Positions 32,967-41,237 of a stretch of 64,000 bases of DNA are shown here, piece after piece (positions within the stretch are counted from its first letter, which is position 1; every line of letters begins with the position of its first letter). The notes beneath the pieces are model-generated. The model was not told the origin of the DNA, ran no database searches, and saw only the letters and a program-made list of their open reading frames with translations. Position numbers and translations under genes: made by a program. The stretch is from NCBI GenBank assembly GCA_009783695.1, contig WRCY01000002.1, forward strand, positions 45,905-109,904. Direction: 5' to 3'. This stretch comes from Oscillospiraceae bacterium. Its GTDB lineage: Bacteria; Bacillota; Clostridia; Oscillospirales; Ruminococcaceae.

Positions 32967-33183
32967 AAATAACCGGTATAAATCTGGGGAAAACGAAACA
33001 TTTCATTTACCGCCCTTGAAGAAAGGACTTAATTAAAGTTTGAAAATAACTAATACAAAACCGGGGAAAACGAAACATTTTATTTCCCGCCTTTGAAGAA
33101 AGGACTTAATTAAAATTTAAGAATAAAACAATTGAATCGGGGAAAATGTTGTTTTCATGATTCAGTTGTGAAGAAAGGACTTA
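32966..33183 (+). repeat. Three tandem leader cassettes before the FMN-binding gene
   Basis: Each has a TTTGAAAATAA/TTTAAGAATAA head, a GGGGAAAA core and a GAAGAAAGGACTTAAT end. The third (33134-33163) folds as GAATC/GATTC outside GAAAA/TTTTC. The first two end TTAATTAAA, losing the ATG; only the last has TTAATGAAA. Confidence 0.88.
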
Positions 33184-33579
33184 ATGAAAATGAAAAAGAG
33201 AACAAAGATATTGCTTATTATAGGCGGGGTGTTCTTAGTGCTTGTCGCCGTGATGTTCCTCGCTGTGACCGACGGGCTCCGCGAGGGCATGGAAATACAG
33301 CTTGACGGCATTAACTTGTCGGGGACAGCGGACGGCATCTATACGGGAACCTTCGAGCATAAGCGCTGGACGAACACGGTAAGGGTTTATGTACACAATA
33401 ATGAAATAATAAAAATAGAAGTCGCGGGCGATGCCGGCGGCATGGAGGCGACGAGCGTTTCTGAGGAGATTTTTGCGCGGGTGATTGCGGCGCAGAACAC
33501 CGATGTTGACGCTTTTTCCGGCGCGACCGTTACTTCTAACGCGTATTTGAAAGCGATTGAAAACGCCTTGAACGGATAG
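33184..33579 (+). CDS. FMN-binding domain protein, membrane anchored
   Basis: 131 residues (or 129 if the second ATG is used). A single membrane helix (ILLIIGGVFLVLVAVMFLAV), then an FMN_bind domain with GTADGIYTGTFEHKRWTNTV and the flavinylation motif DAFSGATVTSNAYLKAIENAL, where the Thr of SGAT would carry FMN. Likely extracytoplasmic electron transfer. Follows the flavodoxin on the same strand. Confidence 0.88.
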   Translation: MKMKKRTKILLIIGGVFLVLVAVMFLAVTDGLREGMEIQLDGINLSGTADGIYTGTFEHKRWTNTVRVYVHNNEIIKIEVAGDAGGMEATSVSEEIFARVIAAQNTDVDAFSGATVTSNAYLKAIENALNG

Positions 33580-33648
33580 CGAAAATTCTAAAATCCTCCC
33601 GCCTGTCATATAATCAGTACAAGACTGACAAGCCCGGAGGGATTTATT

Positions 33649-36093
33649 TTGTACACAGGTTTATCAACTGTAAAAGCCGAAGAATTACTGCGCCGCGACG
33701 GCGCGAACAAGCTCGCCGAAAGCAAAAAGTCGGGACTCCTTTCTGTGTTCGCAGGGCAGTTCAAGGACGTGATGGTGCTTATTCTGCTCGCCGCCACCGC
33801 GTTCAGCCTTATCTTAGGCGAGCTGTGGGACGCCGTCACAATTATTATAATAGTAGTGCTGAACGCCTGCCTGGGCTTCTTCCAGGAATACCGCACGGAG
33901 AAAACCCTCGAAGCCCTCAAGAAAATCGCCGCGCCCACCGCCCGGGTCTACCGCGATAAACGGCTTGTGATACTGCCCGCCGACAAACTCGTTAGAGGCG
34001 ATATAATAAGGCTTGAGGCGGGCTCACGGATTCCTGCGGACTGCAGGATTTTAGAGTGTTCGGCGCTCGAGTGCGACGAATCTATGCTGACGGGCGAGAG
34101 CCTGCCTGTATCCAAGCATGCAGACAACGCTTGCTTTATGGGCACGAACGTCACGAAAGGCAACGCCGTTGCGCAGGTTACTGCAATCGGCACAGCTACC
34201 GAAATGGGGCGTATTTCCGAAATGCTGACAGACATAGAGCCTGAGAAGACGCCGCTGCAGAAGCGGCTCGCCGAGCTCGGCAAAATCATGGGGATTGCTT
34301 GTCTTGCCGTGTGTTTTCTTGTCGCACTCATCGGGGTTTTGCGCGGCTTCGGGCTGTTTGACATGACGCTGACGGGCATTTCGCTCGCCGTCGCGGCGAT
34401 TCCTGAGGGGCTGCCCGCGACGGTCACTATTTCGCTCGCTTTAGCCGTAAGAAGAATTTATAAACAGAAAGCCCTTGTAAACAAGCTGCACTCGGTGGAA
34501 ACGCTGGGCTGCACTAACGTAATCTGTACCGATAAAACCGGAACTTTGACACAGAATAAAATGACCGTGACGACACAATGGACAATTGACAATGAACAAT
34601 TGACAATTAATTTATTAAATTTATGCGGCGCGCTCTGCAACAACGCGCAGAGGCAGCCTGACGGCTCGTTCGTCGGCGACCCGACTGAAACAGCCCTGGC
34701 AAAAAAAGCGAATATCGATATAAGCGGGTATACGCGGGTGTCCGAAATACCTTTTGACAATGCCGCGCGCTTCATGGCGGTGACAGTGCAGGACGGCGCG
34801 GGGAAAACGCTTGAATTCGTGAAGGGCGCGCCCGATGTCGTGCTTAATATGTGCGGCGGCGCTGACAGGAGAAAGGTTCTTGTCGAGGTTGAGCGCATGT
34901 CCGCAAAGGCCCTGCGTACCCTGGGCTTCGCGTATAAGCCGCACGACAGCGCGGATTATATATTTCTCGGGCTTCAGGGACTTCAGGACCCGCTGCGCCC
35001 CGAGGTAAAGAGCGCGGTCCGCAAGTGCCGCGCCGCGGGAATCCGCGTGATTATGCTGACGGGCGACCATAAGAATACGGCTCAGGAAATCGCGAAGCAA
35101 GCGGGCATAACGGACAATGTACAATTAACAATGAACAATGAACAACTAGCTTATACAGGCAGCGAGATTGCTTTACTATCAGATGAGCGGCTTCATGAAG
35201 CGGTAAAAACTGCCGCCGTGTTCGCTCGTGTTTCTCCCGCCGACAAACTCAGAATTGTGCGCGCGGTTAAGGCAGGCGGCAACATTGTCGCGATGACGGG
35301 CGACGGCGTAAACGACGCGCCCGCCGTCAAGGAGGCAAATATCGGCGCGGCGATGGGGATTACAGGCACGGACGTCACTAAAGAAGCGGCGCAGATTGTG
35401 CTGCTTGACGACAACTTCGCGACGCTCGTGAGCGCGGTCGAGCAGGGGCGCACGATTTATAACAATATCCGCAAGTTTGTGCGGTATATGCTTTCCTGCA
35501 ACATCGGCGAGATTTTAACAATGCTTTTTGCGCTGCTGCTGGGCATGCCGGTTGCGCTGCTTCCGATTCAGATTCTGCTGATTAATCTTGTGACAGACGG
35601 GCTTCCCGCTGTCGCGCTCGGCATGGAGCCGCCCGACGAGGACGTAATGCGGAAGCCCCCGCGAAAAAGCGGCGAAAGCATTTTCGCAGGGAACCTGCTG
35701 CTCAAAATATTACTGCGAGGTCTTGGAATCGGCTTCTTCACGCTGCTGACGTTCCATCTCGTGCTGCAAGGCGGCTCGCACGGGGGCGAAACGTCCGGCT
35801 CACTCGCCGCCGCACGCACAGCGGCTCTCGCGACTCTCGGGCTTTCGCAGCTTGTCTTCGTTTTTGAATGTAAGGACAGCGAGCACGGACTGTTCAGTGC
35901 CCGCTTCAGCAACAATCCGAGATTGATTGGCGCGGTGTTGATTTCATTTGTGATTATACTATGCGTAATGCTGTCGGGGCTGCTGTCGCCGGTATTCCGT
36001 ACGGTGCCGCTTGAGTTCAGTCAAGTTTTGGCAGTGTTCGGGCTTTCGCTTGGGTATCCGGTTTTGAAAGGTTTTTTGAAAAAACGGTTTTGA
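33649..36093 (+). CDS. Calcium-type P-type ATPase
   Basis: 814 residues from a TTG 7 nt after GGAGGG. Motifs: cation N-terminus YTGLSTVKAEELLRRDG, MLTGESLPV, AIPEGLPATVTISLAL (M4), phosphorylation site CTDKTGTLTQNKM with D295, MLTGDHKNTAQEIA, GDGVNDAPAVKEANIGAAMG, NIRKFVRYMLSCNIGEI (M5). Two in-frame heptanucleotide-repeat insertions encode TIDNEQLTIN and NVQLTMNNEQLA. The P2A-like set points to Ca2+ export. Its last 77 nt overlap the 3' end of convergent gerAB. Confidence 0.93.
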   Translation: MYTGLSTVKAEELLRRDGANKLAESKKSGLLSVFAGQFKDVMVLILLAATAFSLILGELWDAVTIIIIVVLNACLGFFQEYRTEKTLEALKKIAAPTARVYRDKRLVILPADKLVRGDIIRLEAGSRIPADCRILECSALECDESMLTGESLPVSKHADNACFMGTNVTKGNAVAQVTAIGTATEMGRISEMLTDIEPEKTPLQKRLAELGKIMGIACLAVCFLVALIGVLRGFGLFDMTLTGISLAVAAIPEGLPATVTISLALAVRRIYKQKALVNKLHSVETLGCTNVICTDKTGTLTQNKMTVTTQWTIDNEQLTINLLNLCGALCNNAQRQPDGSFVGDPTETALAKKANIDISGYTRVSEIPFDNAARFMAVTVQDGAGKTLEFVKGAPDVVLNMCGGADRRKVLVEVERMSAKALRTLGFAYKPHDSADYIFLGLQGLQDPLRPEVKSAVRKCRAAGIRVIMLTGDHKNTAQEIAKQAGITDNVQLTMNNEQLAYTGSEIALLSDERLHEAVKTAAVFARVSPADKLRIVRAVKAGGNIVAMTGDGVNDAPAVKEANIGAAMGITGTDVTKEAAQIVLLDDNFATLVSAVEQGRTIYNNIRKFVRYMLSCNIGEILTMLFALLLGMPVALLPIQILLINLVTDGLPAVALGMEPPDEDVMRKPPRKSGESIFAGNLLLKILLRGLGIGFFTLLTFHLVLQGGSHGGETSGSLAAARTAALATLGLSQLVFVFECKDSEHGLFSARFSNNPRLIGAVLISFVIILCVMLSGLLSPVFRTVPLEFSQVLAVFGLSLGYPVLKGFLKKRF
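34572..34612 (+). repeat. Heptanucleotide repeat inside the P-type ATPase gene (1)
   Basis: ACAATGG, ACAATTG, ACAATGA, ACAATTG, ACAATTA; 35 nt in register, encoding TIDNEQLTIN shortly after the phosphorylation site. Confidence 0.8.
35112..35148 (+). repeat. Heptanucleotide repeat inside the P-type ATPase gene (2)
   Basis: ACAATGT, ACAATTA, ACAATGA, ACAATGA, ACAACTA, encoding DNVQLTMNNEQL. Confidence 0.8.
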
Positions 36094-37144
36094 ACTTGTA
36101 AATTATCACCGCGATTACGGGAACCGCAAGCCCCATAATTAGGTTCAGCTTCAAGCCTGTAATCTCGTTAAGCACAGGAAACATTGACGAAACATAAACG
36201 CCGAGAAGCAGCGGGCTCTTATAAACCTTGCACGGCTCGCCGCGCTCCCCGCCCGTAAGCAGGCTAATCAGCTTCAGCAGTATATGAAGCAGCATGACAA
36301 GAATGGCGAGGTCCGTCACGACCCAGAGCAGCAGAAAAACCGACTCCAGCCGCTCCAGCGCGCCCTGCGCCCCCACGGTCTTGACCGACATCAGAAACGG
36401 CTGCTCCATCTCACCGACGAGGTCTTTGCCGAAAACGCCGACCGTCGTCACAAAGATTATAATCCCTGCCGCGAACAGAACCCCTGCACTGAACAAGCCC
36501 CGCTTCTTGAAGCGGCGCGGGTTTTTGTCGCTGATTTCATCGCCGAGAAACAGCAGTGGTGTTATATAAACGAAAATCCCGAGCGTAGGCAGAACGCCCT
36601 GCATTATATTCGGCAGGTCGTACTGCGTTACGGGAAGAAGATTCGCGGGGCGGATTCGCGGGATTTGCAGCAGAAACACAGCGGCAAGCGCGAGCAGAAC
36701 CACATAGAAAAACACATTACCCAGCAGCGCGAAGCTTTGAAACTTGCCGCTCAGAATTATAAAAATCAACGCCAGCAGAGTGACGGCGAAGAAGCCCGGC
36801 GGAACGCCCGGCATAATCAGCCCTGCGAACTTACGCGTGAACGAGTCGAGGTAAAACCCCGCAAGCATAAGCACCCAGGCTATATACAGCAGAACTAATA
36901 TTTTTGCGATAACTCTCCCGAACGCCGATTGGTACAATGAGTATAAATCGGCGCTGTTGTTATGTTCAAAGTAAATGCCGAGCAGCGCGACGAGCCCGTA
37001 AAAAACCGCGCAGGAAATAATGAGCGAAACCCAGCCCGCCCGCCCGCCGAGGCTTGCGCCGAGGCTCGAAACCGTACGTATCATCGGCGAGAAAGCGGCA
37101 AGCATGAATAATACGTATGCCTGTTTGGTTGTGATTTTAGCCAT
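36017..37144 (-). CDS. gerAB: Spore germination permease, GerAB family
   Basis: 375 residues from the ATG at 37144. Amino-acid-permease-like with about ten helices: AYVLFMLAAFSPMIRTV, VSLIISCAVFYGLVALLGIY, ILVLLYIAWVLMLAGFYLDS, FFAVTLLALIFIILSGKF, VFFYVVLLALAAVFLLQI, VLFAAGIIIFVTTVGVFGK. Forms the inner-membrane part of a germinant receptor with gerAA and gerAC. The 3' end overlaps the convergent ATPase gene by 77 nt; the C-terminal tail is basic and hydrophilic. Confidence 0.93.
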   Translation of the reverse strand: MAKITTKQAYVLFMLAAFSPMIRTVSSLGASLGGRAGWVSLIISCAVFYGLVALLGIYFEHNNSADLYSLYQSAFGRVIAKILVLLYIAWVLMLAGFYLDSFTRKFAGLIMPGVPPGFFAVTLLALIFIILSGKFQSFALLGNVFFYVVLLALAAVFLLQIPRIRPANLLPVTQYDLPNIMQGVLPTLGIFVYITPLLFLGDEISDKNPRRFKKRGLFSAGVLFAAGIIIFVTTVGVFGKDLVGEMEQPFLMSVKTVGAQGALERLESVFLLLWVVTDLAILVMLLHILLKLISLLTGGERGEPCKVYKSPLLLGVYVSSMFPVLNEITGLKLNLIMGLAVPVIAVIIYKFKTVFSKNLSKPDTQAKARTLPKLD

Positions 37145-37283
37145 AATAAAAATACCCCGCTGCGCCGAGAGCAATCGCAAAAAGCGTGCAGTACACCGCA
37201 ATCACGCGCCTGCTTCTTTGTTTTTTAAGTTCAATCAGGTCGCTCAGAATCAATACGGCGGCGACGGCAATGAAAACACCCAT
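37137..37283 (-). CDS. 48-residue two-helix membrane protein of the ger operon
   Basis: Reads MGVFIAVAAVLILSDLIELK, then basic KKQRSRR, then VIAVYCTLFAIALGAAGYFY. The ATG shares one base with the gerAC stop (TGATG) and its stop overlaps the gerAB start by 8 nt, so it is embedded in the operon. Small two-helix D subunits are known beside some ger operons; this may be one, though sequence gives no firm match. Confidence 0.75.
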   Translation of the reverse strand: MGVFIAVAAVLILSDLIELKKQRSRRVIAVYCTLFAIALGAAGYFYYG

Positions 37284-38362
37284 CAGCGAACCTCCGAGCT
37301 TATGTTTATTTTTACGGGCGTACCCGCGTAAATCTCGTTCCAGCAGCTCTGAAGCCGCTCCCATCTGACCGGATGCCTCATGCGGAGCAGCTCGCCAATC
37401 CCGAGAAAGTCGCAGCCGAGCTTTTTTGAGGCGGCGATTACTTTTTGAATCTCCGCATATATAACGCGGTTCTGCTCTTTTTTAAACAGCGAGTCATGAC
37501 CGGCGCTGTCGATTATCCGGGTGTTAAAGCTCACGTCAATAACTATGCCTTTCAAAAGGTTCTTATCGTCCTCGTTCCACTCGAACCGGATTTGCCGCCT
37601 TGCGTTCTCGAGCCGCGCCGCCGCGCCGTCCGCTAATTCGACCGTCGAATACACGGACTTGTTCGTGAGCAAATTATAACCGCGCGCTGCATCGGGTTCC
37701 AGGAAGCCCGCAAGCGCACCGCCGCATATGACCGCATACCCGCTCGGCACGACGATGATTTCGCCACTGTGCTCCTTAAACACAAGCGCGGGAACCGTAA
37801 AGGCGCTGCCGCCCGCCATCTCAGACAACAGCTCATAAAACTCCATGCTTCTTGAAATCGCGTTAATCCCCGAATACTCGCCGTAATTGCGCAGAATATC
37901 GAGCGTCCTTGTTTCGGTGAGGATTCTACATGCTTCAGCCGCCTCGCCGCGGACGATGAATATGGACGAAGTCAGGCGCAGCGTGTTGTTGCGCGCGAGG
38001 AAGTCGGTATATTTTTCAAGGTTTTCCCCCGCCGCCTCCTCGCCGATTAAGAAATATTCCGCCGTGCTTACCGCCATCTCCCGCGGGAAACGTTTCTTGA
38101 GCGTTTCGAGCGCCGCCGCAGGGGAGCTGCCCTCGGCGAAGTCGGTATACTTCTGATTCACGTCGTCGCCGCCCTCGTCCGCGCCTTCAATTTTCTCGTA
38201 AAGAATCGAAACGCGCGAACCCGCTTCTTCGTGCTTATCAATGCCGAGCACGAAAACAGGCTCCGCAAGCGTAATTTCCGTCATGCGAGGGAAGTACCGC
38301 GCACTGCTCATAACGCTGATTACGACAAAGACAATGAGGACGGTGATTATTGATTGTTTCAA
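37283..38362 (-). CDS. gerAC: Spore germination protein, GerAC family, without lipobox
   Basis: 359 residues from a TTG after GAAAGGACTTAATAAAAA. Signal-anchor N-terminus KQSIITVLIVFVVISVMSS, then the Ger(x)C domain: ITLAEPVFVLGIDKHEE, KRFPREMAVSTAEYFLIGEEA, RNNTLRLTSSIFIVRGEA, and C-terminal VSFNTRIIDSAGHDSLFKKE, ELLRMRHPVRWERLQSCW. Family members are normally lipoproteins with a Cys after the signal; none is present here (SVMSSARYFP). Confidence 0.92.
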   Translation of the reverse strand: MKQSIITVLIVFVVISVMSSARYFPRMTEITLAEPVFVLGIDKHEEAGSRVSILYEKIEGADEGGDDVNQKYTDFAEGSSPAAALETLKKRFPREMAVSTAEYFLIGEEAAGENLEKYTDFLARNNTLRLTSSIFIVRGEAAEACRILTETRTLDILRNYGEYSGINAISRSMEFYELLSEMAGGSAFTVPALVFKEHSGEIIVVPSGYAVICGGALAGFLEPDAARGYNLLTNKSVYSTVELADGAAARLENARRQIRFEWNEDDKNLLKGIVIDVSFNTRIIDSAGHDSLFKKEQNRVIYAEIQKVIAASKKLGCDFLGIGELLRMRHPVRWERLQSCWNEIYAGTPVKINISSEVR

Positions 38363-38510
38363 TTTTTATTAAGTCCTTTCTTCACTGGCGGCAAATGAAA
38401 TGCTTCGTTTTCCCCGGTTTTGTGCCGGTTACCCTCAAACTATAATTAAGCCCTTTCTTCACAGGCGGCAAATGAAATGTTTAATTTCTCCCGGTTTTGT
38501 GCCTTCCCCG
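38363..38510 (-). repeat. Two tandem leader cassettes between gerAA and gerAC
   Basis: Near copy: AACCGGGGAAAACGAAGC, CAGTGAAGAAAGGACTTAAT. Far copy: AACCGGGAGAAATTAAAC, CTGTGAAGAAAGGGCTTAAT. The far copy overlaps the gerAA 3' end and encodes its last residues HKTGRN and the TAA. Confidence 0.85.
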
Positions 38511-39836
38511 CGGAAGCCGCAGCAGCCCGTCCCGAATCGCGCTGTCGCCGTCCTTATACGCCGTCATGTACGGCGCGCCGAGCGACGTCGTTTGACACAG
38601 GTAATACAGCATGAATATAAGCCCGAGCGAGAGTCCGTAAAGCCCTGCGAAACCCGCGCTGACGAGCAGCAGGATTCTCGTTATTCTAAACGAGTTTGCA
38701 AGGTCGCCGTTACTGACGACAAAGCCGCAGATTCCCGTCGTCGCGACTACGACCACTATTGCGGGGGAGATGAGCTTCGCGGAGACCGCCGCGTCCCCGA
38801 CCACAAGACCGCCGATAATCGACACCGCCTGCCCGATGGACTTAGGCAGCCGTATGCCTGCCTCAATCAATATCTCAAACGCGACAAGCAGCGAAAAGAC
38901 CTCAAGAAACGTCGTGAACGACACCGCCTGCTTGCTTTTTATTATGGACAGCATTAAGTTCGTGGGGAGCATTTCGTGGTGAAAGGTTGTAATCGCAACA
39001 TAAAAGGCGGGGATAATAAGCGACAGAAACGCGCCGACATACCGTAAAAGCCGCACATAGGAACCGTGCGCGTAGTTCTGCGAGTAGTCCTCGCCCGACT
39101 GGAAAAGCATGTTGAATACCGCCGGCACGACAAACGCGAGCGGGTAGCCGTCCACAAGGATTCCGATTTTACCCTCTGCGATGTTTGCGCAGAGCTTATC
39201 GGGGCGCTCGGTGTACATGACCTGCGGGAAAATCGACCAGCGGCTGTCTTTAAGGCTTTCCTCTATGCTGCTGGTGGATTTTATGAACTTTTCGCTTACT
39301 TTTTCGAGCCGCTTTAAAACTTCCTGCACCTTCTCGGGCTCGGCTTTGCCGTCAAGGTAGACGACGACTGCATTAGTCTGCGCTTCCTTGCCGAGCTTGA
39401 CGTCCACAAGCCGCAAACTCGGCGTGTTGAGCCGCCGCCGGATAAGCGCGGTGTTTGTCCGTATCGCCTCTATAAAGGAATCCTTGGGGCCCTTTATGAC
39501 GTTCTCCTGCCCGGGCTCGGAAATCCCGCGCAGGGAGAAGCCTTTCGAGTCGAAGACCGTGGCTTTTTCCTCGCCGTCAAAAATAAGCGCGGCGTCGCCC
39601 GACAGGATACTGCGGACGATTTCGTTCACATTGCTTTCTTCCTTTTGCGCAGCAAACCATGTAATGCCGTGCAAAGTCAGCGGCTCGATGACCTCGACGC
39701 CGACGGCGCGCGTGTTTACCAACCCGTCAACGGCGATGATGGTGGCGGCGCGCGGGGAAACCCCGCCGGTCATGAAGTCAAGCTTGATTATATCGCCCGA
39801 TTCGCCGAGGATTTGTTTGATTTGTTCTAATAACAT
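38481..39836 (-). CDS. gerAA: Spore germination protein, GerAA family
   Basis: 451 residues from the ATG at 39836. Two-part protein: soluble N-terminal domain (DFMTGGVSPRAATIIAVDGLV, DSFIEAIRTNTALIRRRL, LKDSRWSIFPQVMYTERPD) and four or five membrane helices (YVGAFLSLIIPAFYVAITTF, SLLVAFEILIEAGIRLPKSI, AIVVVVATTGICGFVV, LLLVSAGFAGLYGLSLGLIF). The signature ERPDK....GKIGILVDG is typical. C-terminus is set by cassette sequence. Confidence 0.95.
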   Translation of the reverse strand: MLLEQIKQILGESGDIIKLDFMTGGVSPRAATIIAVDGLVNTRAVGVEVIEPLTLHGITWFAAQKEESNVNEIVRSILSGDAALIFDGEEKATVFDSKGFSLRGISEPGQENVIKGPKDSFIEAIRTNTALIRRRLNTPSLRLVDVKLGKEAQTNAVVVYLDGKAEPEKVQEVLKRLEKVSEKFIKSTSSIEESLKDSRWSIFPQVMYTERPDKLCANIAEGKIGILVDGYPLAFVVPAVFNMLFQSGEDYSQNYAHGSYVRLLRYVGAFLSLIIPAFYVAITTFHHEMLPTNLMLSIIKSKQAVSFTTFLEVFSLLVAFEILIEAGIRLPKSIGQAVSIIGGLVVGDAAVSAKLISPAIVVVVATTGICGFVVSNGDLANSFRITRILLLVSAGFAGLYGLSLGLIFMLYYLCQTTSLGAPYMTAYKDGDSAIRDGLLRLPRGRHKTGRN

Positions 39837-39896
39837 ATTTCCACTCAAGTCCTTTCTTCACGGGCAGGAAATAAAATGCTTCGTTTTCATTTTGCC
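39837..39896 (-). repeat. Truncated leader cassette in front of gerAA
   Basis: Minus strand: AAAATGAAAACGAAGC, TTCCTGCCCGTGAAGAAAGGACTTGAG before the ATG; the head is replaced by the adjoining terminator. Confidence 0.75.
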
Positions 39897-39932
39897 ATAA
39901 AAATAGCAGGGTATTTTGAATACCCTACTATT
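39897..39932 (-). terminator. Terminator after the zinc-ribbon gene
   Basis: Minus strand TAGTAGGGTATT, CAA, AATACCCTGCTA then TTTTT. Abuts the gerAA cassette. Confidence 0.85.
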
Positions 39933-39970
39933 ATTTTACATATTAAGTATTTTATTCCTTTAAAACATAA

Positions 39971-40132
39971 TCATTTATATTTTGCGCAGTCCTTGCAAAT
40001 AATCATGTTGTTCGGATTCATTTGATTGCAGTTTTTGCATGTCCATTTGCTTTGGGAGCCGTTGTTCCCGTTTAATGAGGCGTCGTTTTGACTCGCCCCG
40101 CTTTTTGTTTTCATCTTCTTAAATAAACTCAT
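39971..40132 (-). CDS. 53-residue zinc-ribbon protein
   Basis: Starts after AAGGAGGAAG. Basic N-terminus MSLFKKMKTKSG, Asn/Ser-rich linker, then WTCKNCNQMNPNNMIICKDC with two C-x2-C knuckles 12 residues apart, a RanBP2/zinc-ribbon-like unit. Terminator directly behind, so probably a monocistronic gene or the tail of the AraC transcript (it lies 15 nt after that gene). Function unknown. Confidence 0.75.
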   Translation of the reverse strand: MSLFKKMKTKSGASQNDASLNGNNGSQSKWTCKNCNQMNPNNMIICKDCAKYK

Positions 40133-40147
40133 AATAAACTTCCTCCT

Positions 40148-41014
40148 TTATAAGTTTTTGCTCCTGACCGGAATCCATACCTCCGTTAGCCCGTAATTGA
40201 AATCTCCCCTGCCGTAGCCGTAATACATCTCAAAGGTTGTCTCCTCTGCCTGCTCATAACCGGAGGTCGGAAACCATTCGGTATAAATGCGCCTCCAGGT
40301 ATCGCAAATATGGCCGTCCACGGCAGGAAAAATCGCCCACGTCTGTGCCGGTACGCTAAGCCGCGTGTATTCGGCGGGAATACTGAGCCCCGGCGGCGTA
40401 AAGTAGCAAATCATGTACTTAAAATGAGTTTCCGTGTGGTCGAATAAGGCGGCGTGAAACCATGTGTCATGCGGTCTTCCGAGCAGGTCGTTAAATTTAT
40501 CCCATGTTCCGGCTTCAAGTTCTTTGAGAATAAATTGTCTGACCTCCTCTGCAGTATTCATATCGCTGGAGGTAACATTGCCGTAAATTCCGAACACCTC
40601 GAAAGCGTCCCTTTTTTCAATGCGGTAATTCATCTCGATATCTCCTTTAATTGATAAGCAGAAGGTCATTTTAGGATAGGCCTTGAGCATAGTTCCGATG
40701 TCATAAGCCGACGACGGCGTTACTCCGTGCAGGTTCTTAAACGCACGGCTGAACGCTTCCGGTGAATCGTAACCGTATTTTAAAGCCGTGTCAATGACTT
40801 TCAGATTGTTTGCCTGCAAATCAAACGCCGCCAGCGTCAGCCGTCTGCGCCTTATATATTCTGACAGCGTTACACCGGTAATAAACGAAAACATTCTTTG
40901 AAAATGATATGTCGAGCAGCAGGCAATCTGCGCGGCTTTATCATACGATATTTCATCTGCCAGATTCGCTTCGATATAATCGACAGCGCCGTTCATTCTA
41001 AGCAGCCAGTCCAT
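40148..41014 (-). CDS. AraC-family regulator with GyrI-like effector domain
   Basis: 288 residues from the ATG at 41014 (GGAGGGGG upstream). The AraC double HTH is at the N-terminus (IACCSTYHFQRMFSFITGVT, LSEYIRRRRLTLAAFDL, YGYDSPEAFSRAFKNLHGVT). The C-terminal half (MNYRIEKRDAFEVFGIYGNV to FEMYYGYGRGDFNYGLTEVWIPVR) is a GyrI/AraE_bind-like small-molecule domain, as in Rob/BmrR-type multidrug sensors. Target genes not evident; a MITE-like element lies upstream. Confidence 0.92.
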   Translation of the reverse strand: MDWLLRMNGAVDYIEANLADEISYDKAAQIACCSTYHFQRMFSFITGVTLSEYIRRRRLTLAAFDLQANNLKVIDTALKYGYDSPEAFSRAFKNLHGVTPSSAYDIGTMLKAYPKMTFCLSIKGDIEMNYRIEKRDAFEVFGIYGNVTSSDMNTAEEVRQFILKELEAGTWDKFNDLLGRPHDTWFHAALFDHTETHFKYMICYFTPPGLSIPAEYTRLSVPAQTWAIFPAVDGHICDTWRRIYTEWFPTSGYEQAEETTFEMYYGYGRGDFNYGLTEVWIPVRSKNL

Positions 41015-41100
41015 AAAACCCCCTCCTTTCAATATAAATTATATCGCATTATTATATAATTTTCCTTGCATTTCATGCACTAAATTATTAGGTTTCCCTA

Positions 41101-41176
41101 AGAGCCTGTTTAGTATCGCGCCGGCGGCAGCTTTGCGGTATATTTTCTGCTCACTCGGAGATACTGAACAGGCTCT
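41101..41176. mobile_element. 76-bp palindromic MITE-like element B
   Basis: 17-bp terminal inverted repeats (AGAGCCTGTTTAGTATC, one mismatch) around 42 bp. Same plan and size as 13114-13192. No coding capacity. Confidence 0.6.
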
Positions 41177-41212
41177 AAAAATGCAGTAAGCCAGAAAGAA
41201 TTCCGGCTTACT
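41177..41212 (-). terminator. Terminator after 41238
   Basis: Minus strand AGTAAGCC, GGAATTCTTTCT, GGCTTACT, then TGCATTTTT. Confidence 0.75.
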
Positions 41213-41237
41213 CATAATACTTCGCAGTATGTACGTT

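Noticed and set aside
33649..36093. Frameshift in the P-type ATPase because of odd DNEQL stretches
   Set aside because: The frame stays open through both; the stretches are in-frame heptanucleotide insertions.
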